From contig JAEUVE010000019.1 in NCBI GenBank assembly GCA_016786865.1, positions 229,725 to 293,724 of the forward strand: a stretch of DNA of 64,000 nt, in the 5' to 3' direction. The translations under genes were made by a program, and so were the position numbers. Shown piece after piece: positions 38,286 to 48,718 of this stretch. Every line of letters starts with the position of its first letter. The first letter of the stretch is position 1. The notes below the pieces were generated by a model, which was given only the letters and a program-made list of their open reading frames with translations, did not search any database and was not told where the DNA came from. The DNA is from Sediminibacterium sp. Its GTDB lineage: Bacteria; Bacteroidota; Bacteroidia; Chitinophagales; Chitinophagaceae.

Positions 38286-39497
38286 TTAAGATGCGCGGTT
38301 GTGAACGCGGTTATGATGAGCTATAAAATCCTGTACAGCCTTCATGTAAAAACAATGAGGCTGTGTGTTGTTTCTGATGTGCGAAGCAGTTCTGTTCACA
38401 ATTTTATTGATGAGTTCCTGCTGCTGCTGTTTGTTTGCTGTTACACAGGTATCGATGGCGAGTAAATTGTTCTTCAGGGAATGCAACACCGGAGCGTACT
38501 TCCTGAGTTTCAGCCATGCCTGAAATTCTTCCATGTGCCGGGCAATGATATCCAGCGCCATAGGCACCTGTGCTCTCCGCTTCTGCAGCGTGGCGTCGTT
38601 GATCCTGGACAAATCGTCTACATTCACCAGTTCATGGACGCCCGCTGCGATTGACGGATCTATGTTATTGGGGATAGAAAGGTCGATGAAATATTTTTTG
38701 CCGGAAGCATTGCTCAGTTGAGATGCTTTGATGATGTAGTCGTCGGAATGGGTAGCCACTACAATAATATCGTATTCTTCTATGGCAGTCTGCAGTGCTG
38801 CATAAGGCAGGGTATCGATCTGCAGGGAAGCGGAAACCGCAATTGCTTTTTCATCCGTTCTGTTCATGATCGACAGTTGCTTCGGATGAATATAATCGAT
38901 AATGTTCTTGCAGGTATTGGTACCGATTTTCCCGGCCCCAACCAGCAGGAATTTTCTACTGGAAGCATCGGGCACCTGCTGCAGAATATATTGTACCACG
39001 GCAAAGGAAACCGAAACAGTTCCGCTGCTCAGTTCAGTCGTATTCTTGATCTCTTTGGAAGCCTGTAAAACAGTATTGAACAATCTTTCCAGGTGCGTGC
39101 CAATGCCTTTTACTGCTTTAGAAATGCGGAAGGCATTTTTCAGCTGGCCAATGATTTCGTAATCGCCAAGGATCTGGGAATCCAGACCCGCTCCTACCCG
39201 GAACAAATGACGGATGGCCTCTTCATTCTTTTTTACATAGCTTTTGGATTCGAGCAATACACGGTTACCATTGGTATGACTGGCAATCAGGTCTAGCAAC
39301 TGTGCAGCGTTGTTGGCAATGGCGTATACCTCGGTTCTGTTACAGGTACTCAGTACCATGATCTCTTTAACCCCTGCCTTCAGTGCCGATTCTACCAATA
39401 CGCTGTTGTTCGAATCGTTGATCGCGAACAGCCCCCGGATCGTTGCATCTGATTTTTTGTAATTAATCCCTACTAAATAGAATTGGCGTAAATTCAT
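38286..39497 (-). CDS. hemA: Glutamyl-tRNA reductase
   Basis: Reduces glutamyl-tRNA to glutamate-1-semialdehyde, the committed and usually regulated step of heme synthesis. It has 403 residues. The catalytic cysteine is Cys52 in LSTCNRTEVYAI; HLFRVGAGLDSQILGDYEIIGQLK is the substrate-binding region, and FLLVGAGKIGTNTCKNI the NADPH-binding site. The C-terminal dimerisation domain is present. It is the first gene of a seven-gene minus-strand run hemA-C-D-E-B-L-N, and an exact -7 element lies 20 bases upstream of its ATG. Confidence 0.95.
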   Translation of the reverse strand: MNLRQFYLVGINYKKSDATIRGLFAINDSNNSVLVESALKAGVKEIMVLSTCNRTEVYAIANNAAQLLDLIASHTNGNRVLLESKSYVKKNEEAIRHLFRVGAGLDSQILGDYEIIGQLKNAFRISKAVKGIGTHLERLFNTVLQASKEIKNTTELSSGTVSVSFAVVQYILQQVPDASSRKFLLVGAGKIGTNTCKNIIDYIHPKQLSIMNRTDEKAIAVSASLQIDTLPYAALQTAIEEYDIIVVATHSDDYIIKASQLSNASGKKYFIDLSIPNNIDPSIAAGVHELVNVDDLSRINDATLQKRRAQVPMALDIIARHMEEFQAWLKLRKYAPVLHSLKNNLLAIDTCVTANKQQQQELINKIVNRTASHIRNNTQPHCFYMKAVQDFIAHHNRVHNRAS

Positions 39498-39517
39498 GTT
39501 CCCGGAAAAAGATGGGT

Positions 39518-39525
39518 CAAAGTTA
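39518..39525 (-). promoter_or_regulatory. Bacteroidota promoter of the hem operon
   Basis: On the minus strand this is TAACTTTG, an exact TAnnTTTG match placed 20 bases before the hemA ATG at 39497. A -33 element was not clearly seen. Confidence 0.5.
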
Positions 39526-39633
39526 TTTTTTTCGCCTCCGGCAATTGTTATGGGATTGTCATATCTAACAAAAATGACATTAATATTACAATCATCTGAT
39601 CCATTTGACTGAAAATTTGTTGAAGCAAGTACT

Positions 39634-40662
39634 ATGGCAAATCAATCGAAAAAAGGGATCCTGCTGATGAACCTGGGATCGCCTGATTCCCCTTCTGTTA
39701 AAGACGTAAAAAAATATCTTCGGGAGTTCCTGATGGACGAAAAAGTAATCGATATCCCTACCCTTCCCCGGAATCTGCTGGTGAAAGGGATCATTGTTCC
39801 TTTTCGTTCCCCCAAATCGGCCCATGCCTACCAGAGCATCTGGACCGATGAAGGCTCCCCGCTGATGGTCAATACCTACCGACTGCAGGAGGCATTGCAG
39901 GTTGTTTGCCCCGAACCTGTTGAGGTTTGCATGCGCTATGGAAACCCGCACCCCTCCCATGCGTACGACCGGTTACAGGAGCAGGTGCCCGGTCTGGAAG
40001 AAGTAATCCTGGTACCGCTTTATCCGCATTATGCCATGAGCAGTTATGAAACTGCCGTTGAATATGCCCGGCAGGTACACCGCGAAAAAAAATATCCGTT
40101 TAAACTCAGCGTGGTTCCCCCTTATTTTGTGGATCCGCATTATATCAATGCCCTCACCAATTCCATCCGTCCGTTTCTGAACCAGCCTTTCGACAAGCTG
40201 CTGCTCAGCTACCACGGTGTTCCGGAAAGGCATATCCGGAAAAGCGATTGTACGGGAGAACATTGCTTAAAAGTAGCCGATTGCTGTCATGTGCCATCGA
40301 AGGCGCACAGCGTTTGCTACCGGCACCAAACGCTGGAAACCACCCGCAAAGTGGCTGAGATGCTCGATCTGAAATCCGATCAGTACGAACAGACTTTTCA
40401 ATCCAGACTGGGACAGGACAAATGGCTTACGCCGTATACCGCTGCCCGTTTAAAGGAACTTCCCAAAGAAGGGGTGAAGCACCTTCTCGTAGCCTGTCCG
40501 GCATTTGTGAGCGATTGTTTGGAAACCCTGGAAGAAATTGCCGTGGAAGGAAAGGAAATCTTTATGGAAGCCGGGGGTGAATCCTATACCATGATCCCCT
40601 GCCTAAACGACCATCCGGACTGGGTTGCCACTGTTAATCAACTGATCGAACCATACCGCTAA
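39634..40662 (+). CDS. hemH: Ferrochelatase
   Basis: Inserts iron into protoporphyrin at the inner membrane. It has 342 residues. Visible are GILLMNLGSPDSPSVKDVKKYL at the N-terminus, MRYGNPHPS, VLVPLYPHYAMSSYETAV with the iron-proximal histidine, LLLSYHGVPERHIRKSDC with the catalytic histidine, and FVSDCLETLEEIAVEGKEIF with the acidic helix. Two cysteine-rich inserts (CTGEHCLKVADCCHVP) may be surface loops. It is divergent from hemA and followed after three bases by hemJ. Confidence 0.95.
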   Translation: MANQSKKGILLMNLGSPDSPSVKDVKKYLREFLMDEKVIDIPTLPRNLLVKGIIVPFRSPKSAHAYQSIWTDEGSPLMVNTYRLQEALQVVCPEPVEVCMRYGNPHPSHAYDRLQEQVPGLEEVILVPLYPHYAMSSYETAVEYARQVHREKKYPFKLSVVPPYFVDPHYINALTNSIRPFLNQPFDKLLLSYHGVPERHIRKSDCTGEHCLKVADCCHVPSKAHSVCYRHQTLETTRKVAEMLDLKSDQYEQTFQSRLGQDKWLTPYTAARLKELPKEGVKHLLVACPAFVSDCLETLEEIAVEGKEIFMEAGGESYTMIPCLNDHPDWVATVNQLIEPYR

Positions 40663-40665
40663 GCC

Positions 40666-41220
40666 ATGATGTACGCCTACCTGAAAGCACTGCATATTGT
40701 ATTTGTAGTAACCTGGTTTGCGGGACTTTTTTATATGCCCCGATTGCTGATCTACATCATTGAAGCCAATGAAAAACCCGAACAGGAAAGAAAAGCCATA
40801 CAAAATCAACTGGCCATCATGCTCCGTCGTTTGTGGTTTGGTATCACCTGGCCCTCGGCCATCATCACCCTGTTTTTTGGGGTGATCGTACTAATAGACG
40901 GAGGCTGGTGGAAACTTACTTTCGAAAAAGAGGGTCTATGGCTTTTATTGAAACTGATCCTGGTGGTATTGCTGTACGCCTATCATTATTCGCTGCATTA
41001 TTTATATCGTAAAACCATCTCCGGATCCTATCCTTATTCGGCGCAGGCCATCCGTTACTGGAACGAAGTGCCTACCCTGTTGCTGATAGCCATTGTTACC
41101 CTGGTGGTGGTAAAACAGTGGACCAGCTTTTTATGGGTAACCATTGGCATGCTGCTGCTGATCCTGGTGCTGTTTGCAGCCATCCGGTTGTACAAAAATT
41201 ACAGAAAGAAACATGCGTAA
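40666..41220 (+). CDS. hemJ: Protoporphyrinogen IX oxidase HemJ (CopD family)
   Basis: Four-helix membrane protein of 184 residues that oxidises protoporphyrinogen IX. The first helix has [25 protein letters not shown] with the conserved histidine (His10). [36 protein letters not shown] and [15 protein letters not shown] complete the HemJ/CopD pattern. The location three bases after hemH, and the absence of hemG or hemY in the locus, support HemJ over a copper-resistance role. The first two codons are both ATG. Its stop overlaps the next gene start by eight bases. Confidence 0.88.
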   Translation: MMYAYLKALHIVFVVTWFAGLFYMPRLLIYIIEANEKPEQERKAIQNQLAIMLRRLWFGITWPSAIITLFFGVIVLIDGGWWKLTFEKEGLWLLLKLILVVLLYAYHYSLHYLYRKTISGSYPYSAQAIRYWNEVPTLLLIAIVTLVVVKQWTSFLWVTIGMLLLILVLFAAIRLYKNYRKKHA

Positions 41221-42223
41221 GCAACTGGCAGATATTCCGGTCTCCATTTTGGATTTAGCAACGGTTGTTCAGGGTGATCCGGACACATCCAATGCATTTA
41301 AAAGAAGCCTGGTGCAGGCACAGGAAGCGGAACGCAATGGTTTTCACAGATACTGGTTTGCCGAGCACCACAATATGGAAACTGTGGCATCATCGGCAAC
41401 GTCTGTTTTAATTGGCTACATAGCCGGTGGCACCTCCCGCATTCGGGTGGGATCAGGTGGCATCATGCTGCCCAATCATGCACCACTGGTGATTGCCGAA
41501 CAGTTTGGCACACTGGCCTCATTGTATCCCAACCGGATCGATCTGGGGATTGGCAGAGCGCCCGGCACCGATCCGCTTACGGCTTATGCTCTTCGCAGAA
41601 ATATGCGGAGCAATACGGATGAGTTTCCCAACGATGTGGCCGAGCTGATACAATACCTGGAGCCGGCAGATCCTGCAGCCAAGGTAAAAGCAGTGCCCGG
41701 TCAGGGAACACAGGTACCTGTATGGTTGCTGGGCTCCAGTACCTACAGCGCACAACTGGCTGCTCTGATGGGACTACCCTTTGCCTTTGCATCGCATTTT
41801 GCACCGACCTATCTCGGTGAAGCCCTGCACATTTACCGGCAATCGTTCAAACCATCAGCAAGGTTAAAAGAGCCTTATGCCATGGCCTGTGTGAATGTGG
41901 TGATTGCCGATACCGATGAAGAAGCCGCTTTTCAGGCAACATCCTATCAGCAGCTGGCACTGGGAATCTTCCGCAACGAAAGACACCCCTTACAACCACC
42001 GGTTGCCTCCATGGACCAGATCTGGACCGAAAGGGAAAAAGCCGGTGTGGAACATATGCTGGAGTTCACTTTCAAGGGAAGCAAAACAACAGTGGCTGCA
42101 TCGCTGCAGCATTTTCTGAACCAGACCGGATTGAACGAAATCATGGTTGCAACAAACCTCTACGACCTCAACAAAAAATTGTATTCGCTGGAGCAAACCG
42201 CTTCGCTGTTCAAAAAATCCTGA
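41213..42223 (+). CDS. LLM-class flavin-dependent oxidoreductase (luciferase-like)
   Basis: A TIM-barrel FMN/F420-type monooxygenase of 336 residues. Family marks are [67 protein letters not shown] in the N-terminal half (the AEHH-NP-type motif and the MLPNH loop), then [13 protein letters not shown] and [17 protein letters not shown]. The substrate is not known. ATG at 41213 was chosen since it overlaps the hemJ stop by eight bases; the upstream frame lies inside hemJ. A terminator follows at 42253. Confidence 0.85.
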   Translation: MRKQLADIPVSILDLATVVQGDPDTSNAFKRSLVQAQEAERNGFHRYWFAEHHNMETVASSATSVLIGYIAGGTSRIRVGSGGIMLPNHAPLVIAEQFGTLASLYPNRIDLGIGRAPGTDPLTAYALRRNMRSNTDEFPNDVAELIQYLEPADPAAKVKAVPGQGTQVPVWLLGSSTYSAQLAALMGLPFAFASHFAPTYLGEALHIYRQSFKPSARLKEPYAMACVNVVIADTDEEAAFQATSYQQLALGIFRNERHPLQPPVASMDQIWTEREKAGVEHMLEFTFKGSKTTVAASLQHFLNQTGLNEIMVATNLYDLNKKLYSLEQTASLFKKS

Positions 42224-42252
42224 TTCTTTGTTGCAGCATAGCAATAAAAGAT

Positions 42253-42285
42253 AAAGCCCCGTGCATACAAACACGGGGCTTTATT
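42253..42285. terminator. Bidirectional terminator between the LLM gene and the DUF5689 gene
   Basis: AAAGCCCCGTG (42253-42263) pairs perfectly with CACGGGGCTTT (42272-42282) with an 8-base loop. A- and T-rich flanks on both sides fit use by both convergent genes. Confidence 0.85.
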
Positions 42286-42313
42286 ATGGTAAACAGACAA
42301 ACCAGGTTGCCGC

Positions 42314-43837
42314 TTATTTTATTACGGTAGCGCCTTCTCCTTCAATTTCCAAAACAGCAGAGGTCTTAGAGAGCAATACATTGTTCTGGCTTCTGGCTTT
42401 CATCCATCGGCCCAGCGCAACATTGTATTCACCACCCAGCATATAGAAATAACCCATATCGGCTGTTGTATAAGACATGTTCAGGGTATTGGAACCTGCT
42501 CTGTAGAAAGGCTGATCCTGCAAGGTAATCGGATTCTTTACATCGTACCAGTCGGTGTTGGTAATTCTGTAGCCCATTGCAGTAGGAGTTGCAGTATACA
42601 AGCTGCCACCAGTTCCAACAAAAATCACATCCACCGGAACAGAAGCAGCAGTAATATTGGTTCCTTCAAAAATGGCAAAACCGGATGCGTTACCACTATT
42701 GGCAAAGAGGCCGCTGGTTTTGGTACCAAAGCCATCCCCGTTGGTAGTAGTGTAATCCAGGGTTTTAACCCAGTTGGAAGAACTCATACTGGTAGACCCT
42801 GAACCATTGATCATTTTGCCGGTACCGCCAACATAAAAGAACTCCCCTTTTTTTACAGAGCCGGAAGTAATATTCATTTTGTAAGTACGCATGTTTCCGG
42901 TAGCCCAGCCATTGGCAGGGAATCCGGTAGGTACGGAGGCATTGGCATTATTGGTTACCACTACAGAATAGGGTGTTGTGGCAAAATTAATATCGCGGGT
43001 AGCTTTAAACTGCATGTATTCGTAGTTGCCGTCTCCACCCTTCACGTCGCTGATGAATCCGGTAATCAGTACCGGTGCCACACTGATGGTAGAACTCAGC
43101 ACCACCACGTCGGAGGCTTTGCGCATCCGGAACTGCGGTATTACCTGGTTATCTCCAATTGCCTTGTTAAAGGCAATACCATAGTAATTAGCCAGGAAGG
43201 GCGCTTTGGTATTGGCAAATGCAGCAGTAGTTTCCGTATGCAGGGTAATATCGCCGAATCCGTCGTTGAGCGCCTTGTCGCCGGCGAGCACATCGGTAGG
43301 AGCCGGCAGCGGATTGAATCCTGCTTTCACCAGTACAAACAAAGTGCTTTCGTATTTATCAGGATTGGTGAGTACAGCGCTGGAAGGAACCCGGTCTACG
43401 GTAATCGGATTGCCGGAAGATACTTTTGTAACTGCAGTGCTGGCAACACCGGTAATTTGTAAGATACCGTCTACTCTTTTTAAAATACCACCTTCTACAT
43501 TAATAATTACAGAATCACCCGGCACATACTTGGCAGCATCTGCGCCGATAGCGATGGAAATACCCCGCAGTTGATCCAAACGACGTCTTTCCTGTATCAC
43601 GAGCAAACCTGCAGGCAGATTACCACCGGAATGATCACTCACAACCATACCTGTTATCTTTTTAGAACCAAACATAGTGGACTCTGTAAGCACTACATCA
43701 TTTCCCTTGTAGAGATCCCGGATATCGAAGAGGGCAATATAAGGACTGATGGTTGCACCCGGATAATTGCCTTCTTTTTTACATCCCGCAATGGCAACCA
43801 GAGAGAGAAAGAAGGAATAGAATACTATTTTTTTCAT
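42314..43837 (-). CDS. DUF5689 domain lipoprotein
   Basis: A 507-residue lipoprotein: signal with lipobox IAGC (Cys19). Residues about 35-250 match the DUF5689 type (ISPYIALFDIRDLYKGNDVVL, KITGMVVSDHSGGNLPAGLLVIQ, GDSVIINVEGGILKRVDG), an OB-fold-like surface domain. The rest is beta-rich, with SDVKGGDGNYEYMQFKATRDINF and a central Gly/Ser/Thr-rich part, and ends YFYMLGGEYNVALGRWMK. It directly follows SusD in the operon, where surface lipoproteins usually bind the imported ligand. Ligand unknown. Confidence 0.75.
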   Translation of the reverse strand: MKKIVFYSFFLSLVAIAGCKKEGNYPGATISPYIALFDIRDLYKGNDVVLTESTMFGSKKITGMVVSDHSGGNLPAGLLVIQERRRLDQLRGISIAIGADAAKYVPGDSVIINVEGGILKRVDGILQITGVASTAVTKVSSGNPITVDRVPSSAVLTNPDKYESTLFVLVKAGFNPLPAPTDVLAGDKALNDGFGDITLHTETTAAFANTKAPFLANYYGIAFNKAIGDNQVIPQFRMRKASDVVVLSSTISVAPVLITGFISDVKGGDGNYEYMQFKATRDINFATTPYSVVVTNNANASVPTGFPANGWATGNMRTYKMNITSGSVKKGEFFYVGGTGKMINGSGSTSMSSSNWVKTLDYTTTNGDGFGTKTSGLFANSGNASGFAIFEGTNITAASVPVDVIFVGTGGSLYTATPTAMGYRITNTDWYDVKNPITLQDQPFYRAGSNTLNMSYTTADMGYFYMLGGEYNVALGRWMKARSQNNVLLSKTSAVLEIEGEGATVIK

Positions 43838-43860
43838 GTTGCTGTGTTATGTCTTTTATA

Positions 43861-45414
43861 TTAAGGTTTCTGCCACCACACCTGAGTGGAAATAGCATCC
43901 GGCCCCTGTGCATTTACAGCAGCCTGATAATTGGTTGGGTTAGAAGATTGTACATACACCGGATAAGTCATCCTGGCCGGCATCACACCATTGTTTCGTA
44001 CACCGGACCCCATGGGCAATACCGGATGTCCTGTTCTTCGGTATTCGAACCACTGTTGCATATCTGCAAGAAAGAGGGCATAATATTTCTGGAGATGGAT
44101 GCGTTCCATTTTCTGATCCAATGTTGCATTGTTGTCCCATTGAATATCACCGGCAACCAAATAGTCTGTAACGGTATTGAGTTTTCCGGTTTGAGGATTG
44201 GTCATGGTAGGCCAGAGCGGCAGCCACAAGGTTATGCTGTTCAGCACCGCATCATTGTAATAAGCTTCGGCAGAACCGCTGATCCAGCCTTTGGCAGCTG
44301 CTTCGGCAAGAATAAACCTCAACTCTGCGTAGTTCATGATCATACCGGCCATGGGTTCTGTTTGCAAAGACACGGCAGAAGTATTGGAATAGAAATAAGA
44401 ACGTTTGGTAGGCGTTTCTGTTGGGGCATAACCACTCGGAACACCAACATAAGCACCGGAAGAGGGTGCAATCCCCCATCTGTTGAAACCGCCGCTACCG
44501 TAAGTAGGAATATCAATCCGCGGGTCGTTCCAGTTCACCAGATTCTGAATAAAGAAAGAAGCAATGGCAGGCTGTCTGAAATCCTGTTCACGTACTGCAA
44601 TCAAAGGAGAAGTGTAGGGAGCAACACCGGTCCATCTTAAAATAGCAGACTCATCGTTGCTGGTAAAGATGGGATAATTGGCTGCATTGGTTTCTACAAT
44701 CTCTTTGATCTTGGCCTTTACCTGATCGGCCACTTCGGCTTTGCCGGAAACACGCAACAACAAACGCAGGTAGAGTGCGTTATTGAATTTGCGCCATCTG
44801 GAAATATTACCGCCGTACACCGGATCGCTGGATGCAACAATGGCAGTATTGGCTGCCAGCAAAGTATTGGCCTCTTCCAGTTTATTGAAAATATCGAGGT
44901 AGATATCTTTCTGGCGGTCAAAAGCAGGTTCGTACCGCAGGGAGTCTTTACCCTGGTTAGACTGGAAATAAGGAATATCGCCATAGGTATCTGTTAAGAT
45001 GGAATAGATCCAGGACTGACATACCAGCGAAATACCCATATAAGACTTGTTGTAGTTAACCCCACTGTCTTTGGATAGCCTGTAGATGTCTTTGAAGTTG
45101 GTGAGCTCAGAATACAATCCGTTGTACAGGTAGTCGGACCAGGTGGAACGAAAATCGTAGCGAAACACCTGACCTTCTGCATCACTCATGTTTACAGAAA
45201 TCTGCATCAGCTCGTTGTTGAAGTTGCGGTTGCGAAGCATATTGTAAGTGAGTACACCCACCAAACCCGGCGCCAGCAACTGCTGAGGCAAAGCATTCGG
45301 TACATTATTCCTGTCGGTATTGATTTGCTGAAAATCTTTGGTACAGGATGTCAGCGCCAGGCTGAACAGTACAAAAGCAAAAGCTATTTTATTGATGTTT
45401 GTTTTCATTGTCAT
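43861..45414 (-). CDS. SusD/RagB-type nutrient-binding lipoprotein
   Basis: A 517-residue lipoprotein, lipobox LTSC (Cys24 region), of the SusD-like group related to SusD_like_2. It opens with CTKDFQQINTDRNNVPNALPQQLLAPGL, then LVCQSWIYSILTDTYGDIPY, and ends with YYALFLADMQQWFEYRRTGHP and PARMTYPVYVQSSNPTNYQAAV, all typical. It forms the lid of the SusC transporter on the cell surface. It lies five bases behind SusC and 23 before the DUF5689 gene. The ligand cannot be assigned from the window, as no glycoside hydrolase is adjacent. Confidence 0.9.
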   Translation of the reverse strand: MTMKTNINKIAFAFVLFSLALTSCTKDFQQINTDRNNVPNALPQQLLAPGLVGVLTYNMLRNRNFNNELMQISVNMSDAEGQVFRYDFRSTWSDYLYNGLYSELTNFKDIYRLSKDSGVNYNKSYMGISLVCQSWIYSILTDTYGDIPYFQSNQGKDSLRYEPAFDRQKDIYLDIFNKLEEANTLLAANTAIVASSDPVYGGNISRWRKFNNALYLRLLLRVSGKAEVADQVKAKIKEIVETNAANYPIFTSNDESAILRWTGVAPYTSPLIAVREQDFRQPAIASFFIQNLVNWNDPRIDIPTYGSGGFNRWGIAPSSGAYVGVPSGYAPTETPTKRSYFYSNTSAVSLQTEPMAGMIMNYAELRFILAEAAAKGWISGSAEAYYNDAVLNSITLWLPLWPTMTNPQTGKLNTVTDYLVAGDIQWDNNATLDQKMERIHLQKYYALFLADMQQWFEYRRTGHPVLPMGSGVRNNGVMPARMTYPVYVQSSNPTNYQAAVNAQGPDAISTQVWWQKP

Positions 45415-45419
45415 AATTT

Positions 45420-48400
45420 TTAGAATCCAACTACTAAATTGATACCCATGGTTCTGGTAGAGGGGAACTGACCGGTTTCAAAACCACGTACGATATCCGT
45501 TCCGCTCAGTGTACCAAATTCAGGATCGAACATGGGCCATGGAGACCAGATGAACAGATCACGTCCGTACACTCCTAAAGTAGCGCGCTGCAGCCCCAGC
45601 TTTTTGGTTAAACCCGGAGCGAGGGTAAAGTCGAGTCTCGCTTCACGGAACTTGATGAAGTCGGTACTGAACGTACTTCCTTCGGCATTGTCTGCACCAT
45701 AGTGAGAACGGTAGTATTCATCTATATCGGTTGCAATCACATCGTTCTGTTTGTATTTTCCGTCGGTACCCATTACTACCCCGTTACCGATGATGCCATT
45801 GTAACGACCAGGAAGCGTAATGGTGGTCTTGCCCTGCTCAGCCAGTTTGTAGTTCATCAGGGAGTGCGCTACACCACCAACCTGTGCATCGAACAGGAGG
45901 TTCAGTCTGAACTGCTTGTAAGAGAAGGTATTATTGAAACCAATTTTATATTTAGGAATGGTATTGCCCAGGTATTTCACGTCCTGAGAAATCAGCGCAT
46001 TACCGGTAATCGGATCGTAAACCACCTGACCGTCTGCAGCACGTACATAGCCTCTTCCGTAAAGATCACCCATGCTACCACCTACTGTAGCCACAATCTG
46101 TCCACCACCTACAGGACCTGTTTGCAACACTACGCTGCTGTCGAGCAATTCTTTGATCTTGTTTTTATTGGCAGAGAATACAATGCCGCTGGTCCAGTTG
46201 ATTCCATTTTTGGATTTCAGGATCGTACCATTCAAAGCAAGTTCCACACCGGTGTTGCTTACTTTACCGGCATTAATCAATACCTGGGTATAACCCGCAG
46301 CACGGTCCAGGATACGTCTTAAGTGCTGGTCTTTGGTATTTCCGGCATAAACTGCCACATCAATTCCTAAACGGTTGTTGAACATTTTCAGGTTAGCACC
46401 CACTTCGTAGGTAACGGTCCTCAGCGGACGCAGGTTTGGATTGGCCAATAAGCCCGGCGTTTGTAAACCACCACTGAAGAGGCTACCTGCAGTTTCATAG
46501 TTGTATGCAGTAAGGTAAGGAGCGGTACCACCGCTACCCACACTGGATGCAGAGAAACGCAGTTTGGCAAAATTGAAGATATCTGGCAGATTGGTTGCAT
46601 CAGACAACACAAAGCTCAGGTTGGCAGAAGGATAAAAGAATCCGGCGTTGGTAGTACGCTCCGGAGTAGCCAGAACACTGTTCCAGTCTTTCCGTGCAGT
46701 AAGGTCTAAATAGAGGTATCTGTTGTATGTTGCAGTAACCACACCATAGAAACTGTTGATGGCATATCTGCTGCTGTAAGGCATACTTACCAGCGGGCCT
46801 GCCGCATTGGCAAATGAATAGATACCTGGATAAATCAGAGAATCTGCACGGGACTCGGCTTTATTGTACCTGTTTTTCAGCATGCTTCCTCCTCCCATTA
46901 CAGAGAGTTCAAAACTGCTGCTGATTTTCTTGTTGTATTTCAACAGGAAGTCGGTACTTATTTCGCTGGAAAAGATATCCTGTGCACGGTAACTTCCTTT
47001 CACCAGTTTGGAACCAGCATCGTAAGGACGCTTCTGGTCGCGCTCTTCGTAAGAGAGGTCCATGGAGGTTCTCAGCTGCATACTGAACTCTTTGGTAACA
47101 TTATATGTTGCCTGAATATTACCGGTAATATTGTGCCGGTTTGAACTGTTCAGGAACTCATTGGCAATAGCATATGGGTTTTCAGGGAAGCTGCTGAATG
47201 GGAATGCAATTTTCTTGCCTTCCTGTCCGAGGGCCCAGTAATTTCTCAGCCACTCCGGATTAGCACTTGGCTGCCAGAAAATATACCAGTACATGATCGA
47301 CTGGTTACCATAGCCAGCACCCGGAAGATTATCACTCCATTTGTTGGTATAGTTCACTTTAGAAGAAATCTGCAGCTTGTCGTTGATCTTGGAATTCACC
47401 GACAATGAAACAGAGTTCCGGTTGTACCCGGTGTTAGGCGTAATCCAGTTGTTCTTTACGTTGGTGGCAGAGAAACGTGCCGTGGTTTTATCTGTACCAC
47501 CATCGATCGTAACCGTATTGGTAATGGTATTTCCTGTTTGGAAATAGCTGTTCACGCCGTTTTTATAAGGAACCCAGGGTGTACGCTCTGTACCCACTTT
47601 CTGTGTTACCGGATCGTACTGAAAAAAAGACTGACCATTGAAACGCGGACCATAGGCCGAGCTGGTACCACTGGTACTGGGGCCGTCTACAGAAGCGCCG
47701 TAAGAATAGTGCGCTGCGCCTGCCAGACCCTGACCATATTCGTACTGCAGGTCGGGCCAGCGGTTTACTTTTTCAATAGAAGCATTGGAGTTCAGGGTAA
47801 CACCCAACCCTTTACGCTTTGCATTACCCGACTTGGTGGTAATGATGATGGCACCATTCGCACCCCGCTGACCGTAAAGGGCAGCAGCACCAGGCCCTTT
47901 TAGTACGGTAACCGATTCAATATCTTCAGGGTTAATATCATTTACACTGCTACCATAATCGGCAGGCATGTTATCACTACCTGTTCCATAAACTACTTCT
48001 CCGGCAACAGCTGTTCTGCGGCCACTACCCTGGTTAATTACCACACCGTCTACTACAATCAGCGCTTCATTATCTCCTGTCAGGTTGTTTTCGCCGCGAA
48101 GAATGATTTTGTTGGAACCGGTAGGTCCACTTCCGGATCTGATCAGGTTCAAACCGGCCACTTTACCCGAGAGGGCATCGGTCCAGTTACCCGAAATTGC
48201 TTCCGTTAACTGCTCTCCCTGCACGGAAGTGGCAGAATAACCCAGCGATCTTTCTTTTCTGGTAATACCCAGGGCTGTTACCACTACAGTGTCGAGTGTA
48301 TTGGAACTCTGCTGAAGGGTTATTTTAATGTTGGCTGCGTTGGAAGCAGCAACATAGGTATGGCTGTTAAAGCCGATAGAAGAAAAAACAACTTTACTTC

Positions 48401-48620
48401 CTTTGTTCACCGAGAAACTGAATTTTCCGTCGAGGTTACTTACGGCAATATTCCTTGAACCAATGGCAATGGTAACACCAGCCAGCGGTTCTTTTGCCGT
48501 ACTGATTACCGTACCGGTTACCGTAACTTTTTCGGTTGAGGTCTGTGCTGTAAGGGTTGAAGAAAGCAGCAATAATACTGCTGCCAACATCCCCGAACAC
48601 CTTAATCTGATCTTTTGCAT
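45420..48620 (-). CDS. SusC/RagA TonB-linked outer-membrane transporter
   Basis: A 1066-residue TonB-dependent barrel. After the signal peptide come a carboxypeptidase-regulatory-like domain (residues about 30-110, VTGTVISTAKEPLAGVTIAIG), the TonB box region around VVVTALGITRKERSLGYSAT, the plug (about 120-250, NPEDIESVTVLKGPGAAALYGQRGANGAIIITTK), and the barrel to the C-terminus. LGYSA and the plug motif define the SusC class. It pairs with SusD five bases downstream. An inverted repeat lies just upstream at 48657-48673. Confidence 0.95.
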   Translation of the reverse strand: MQKIRLRCSGMLAAVLLLLSSTLTAQTSTEKVTVTGTVISTAKEPLAGVTIAIGSRNIAVSNLDGKFSFSVNKGSKVVFSSIGFNSHTYVAASNAANIKITLQQSSNTLDTVVVTALGITRKERSLGYSATSVQGEQLTEAISGNWTDALSGKVAGLNLIRSGSGPTGSNKIILRGENNLTGDNEALIVVDGVVINQGSGRRTAVAGEVVYGTGSDNMPADYGSSVNDINPEDIESVTVLKGPGAAALYGQRGANGAIIITTKSGNAKRKGLGVTLNSNASIEKVNRWPDLQYEYGQGLAGAAHYSYGASVDGPSTSGTSSAYGPRFNGQSFFQYDPVTQKVGTERTPWVPYKNGVNSYFQTGNTITNTVTIDGGTDKTTARFSATNVKNNWITPNTGYNRNSVSLSVNSKINDKLQISSKVNYTNKWSDNLPGAGYGNQSIMYWYIFWQPSANPEWLRNYWALGQEGKKIAFPFSSFPENPYAIANEFLNSSNRHNITGNIQATYNVTKEFSMQLRTSMDLSYEERDQKRPYDAGSKLVKGSYRAQDIFSSEISTDFLLKYNKKISSSFELSVMGGGSMLKNRYNKAESRADSLIYPGIYSFANAAGPLVSMPYSSRYAINSFYGVVTATYNRYLYLDLTARKDWNSVLATPERTTNAGFFYPSANLSFVLSDATNLPDIFNFAKLRFSASSVGSGGTAPYLTAYNYETAGSLFSGGLQTPGLLANPNLRPLRTVTYEVGANLKMFNNRLGIDVAVYAGNTKDQHLRRILDRAAGYTQVLINAGKVSNTGVELALNGTILKSKNGINWTSGIVFSANKNKIKELLDSSVVLQTGPVGGGQIVATVGGSMGDLYGRGYVRAADGQVVYDPITGNALISQDVKYLGNTIPKYKIGFNNTFSYKQFRLNLLFDAQVGGVAHSLMNYKLAEQGKTTITLPGRYNGIIGNGVVMGTDGKYKQNDVIATDIDEYYRSHYGADNAEGSTFSTDFIKFREARLDFTLAPGLTKKLGLQRATLGVYGRDLFIWSPWPMFDPEFGTLSGTDIVRGFETGQFPSTRTMGINLVVGF

Positions 48621-48656
48621 CCTTCTTTTATTTGTGCGCGAAGGTGAGCGGGGAAT

Positions 48657-48673
48657 GTTAAGGAATGATTAAC
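48657..48673. promoter_or_regulatory. Inverted repeat upstream of the SusC gene
   Basis: GTTAA, seven bases, TTAAC, in the 98-base gap between the TlpA-like gene and SusC. It lies 36 bases before the SusC ATG and could be an operator. The half-sites are short, so chance is not excluded. Confidence 0.3.
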
Positions 48674-48718
48674 GTAATGTAAATTTTAGATGAACATAGG
48701 TAAAGAAAGGCAGGTTGT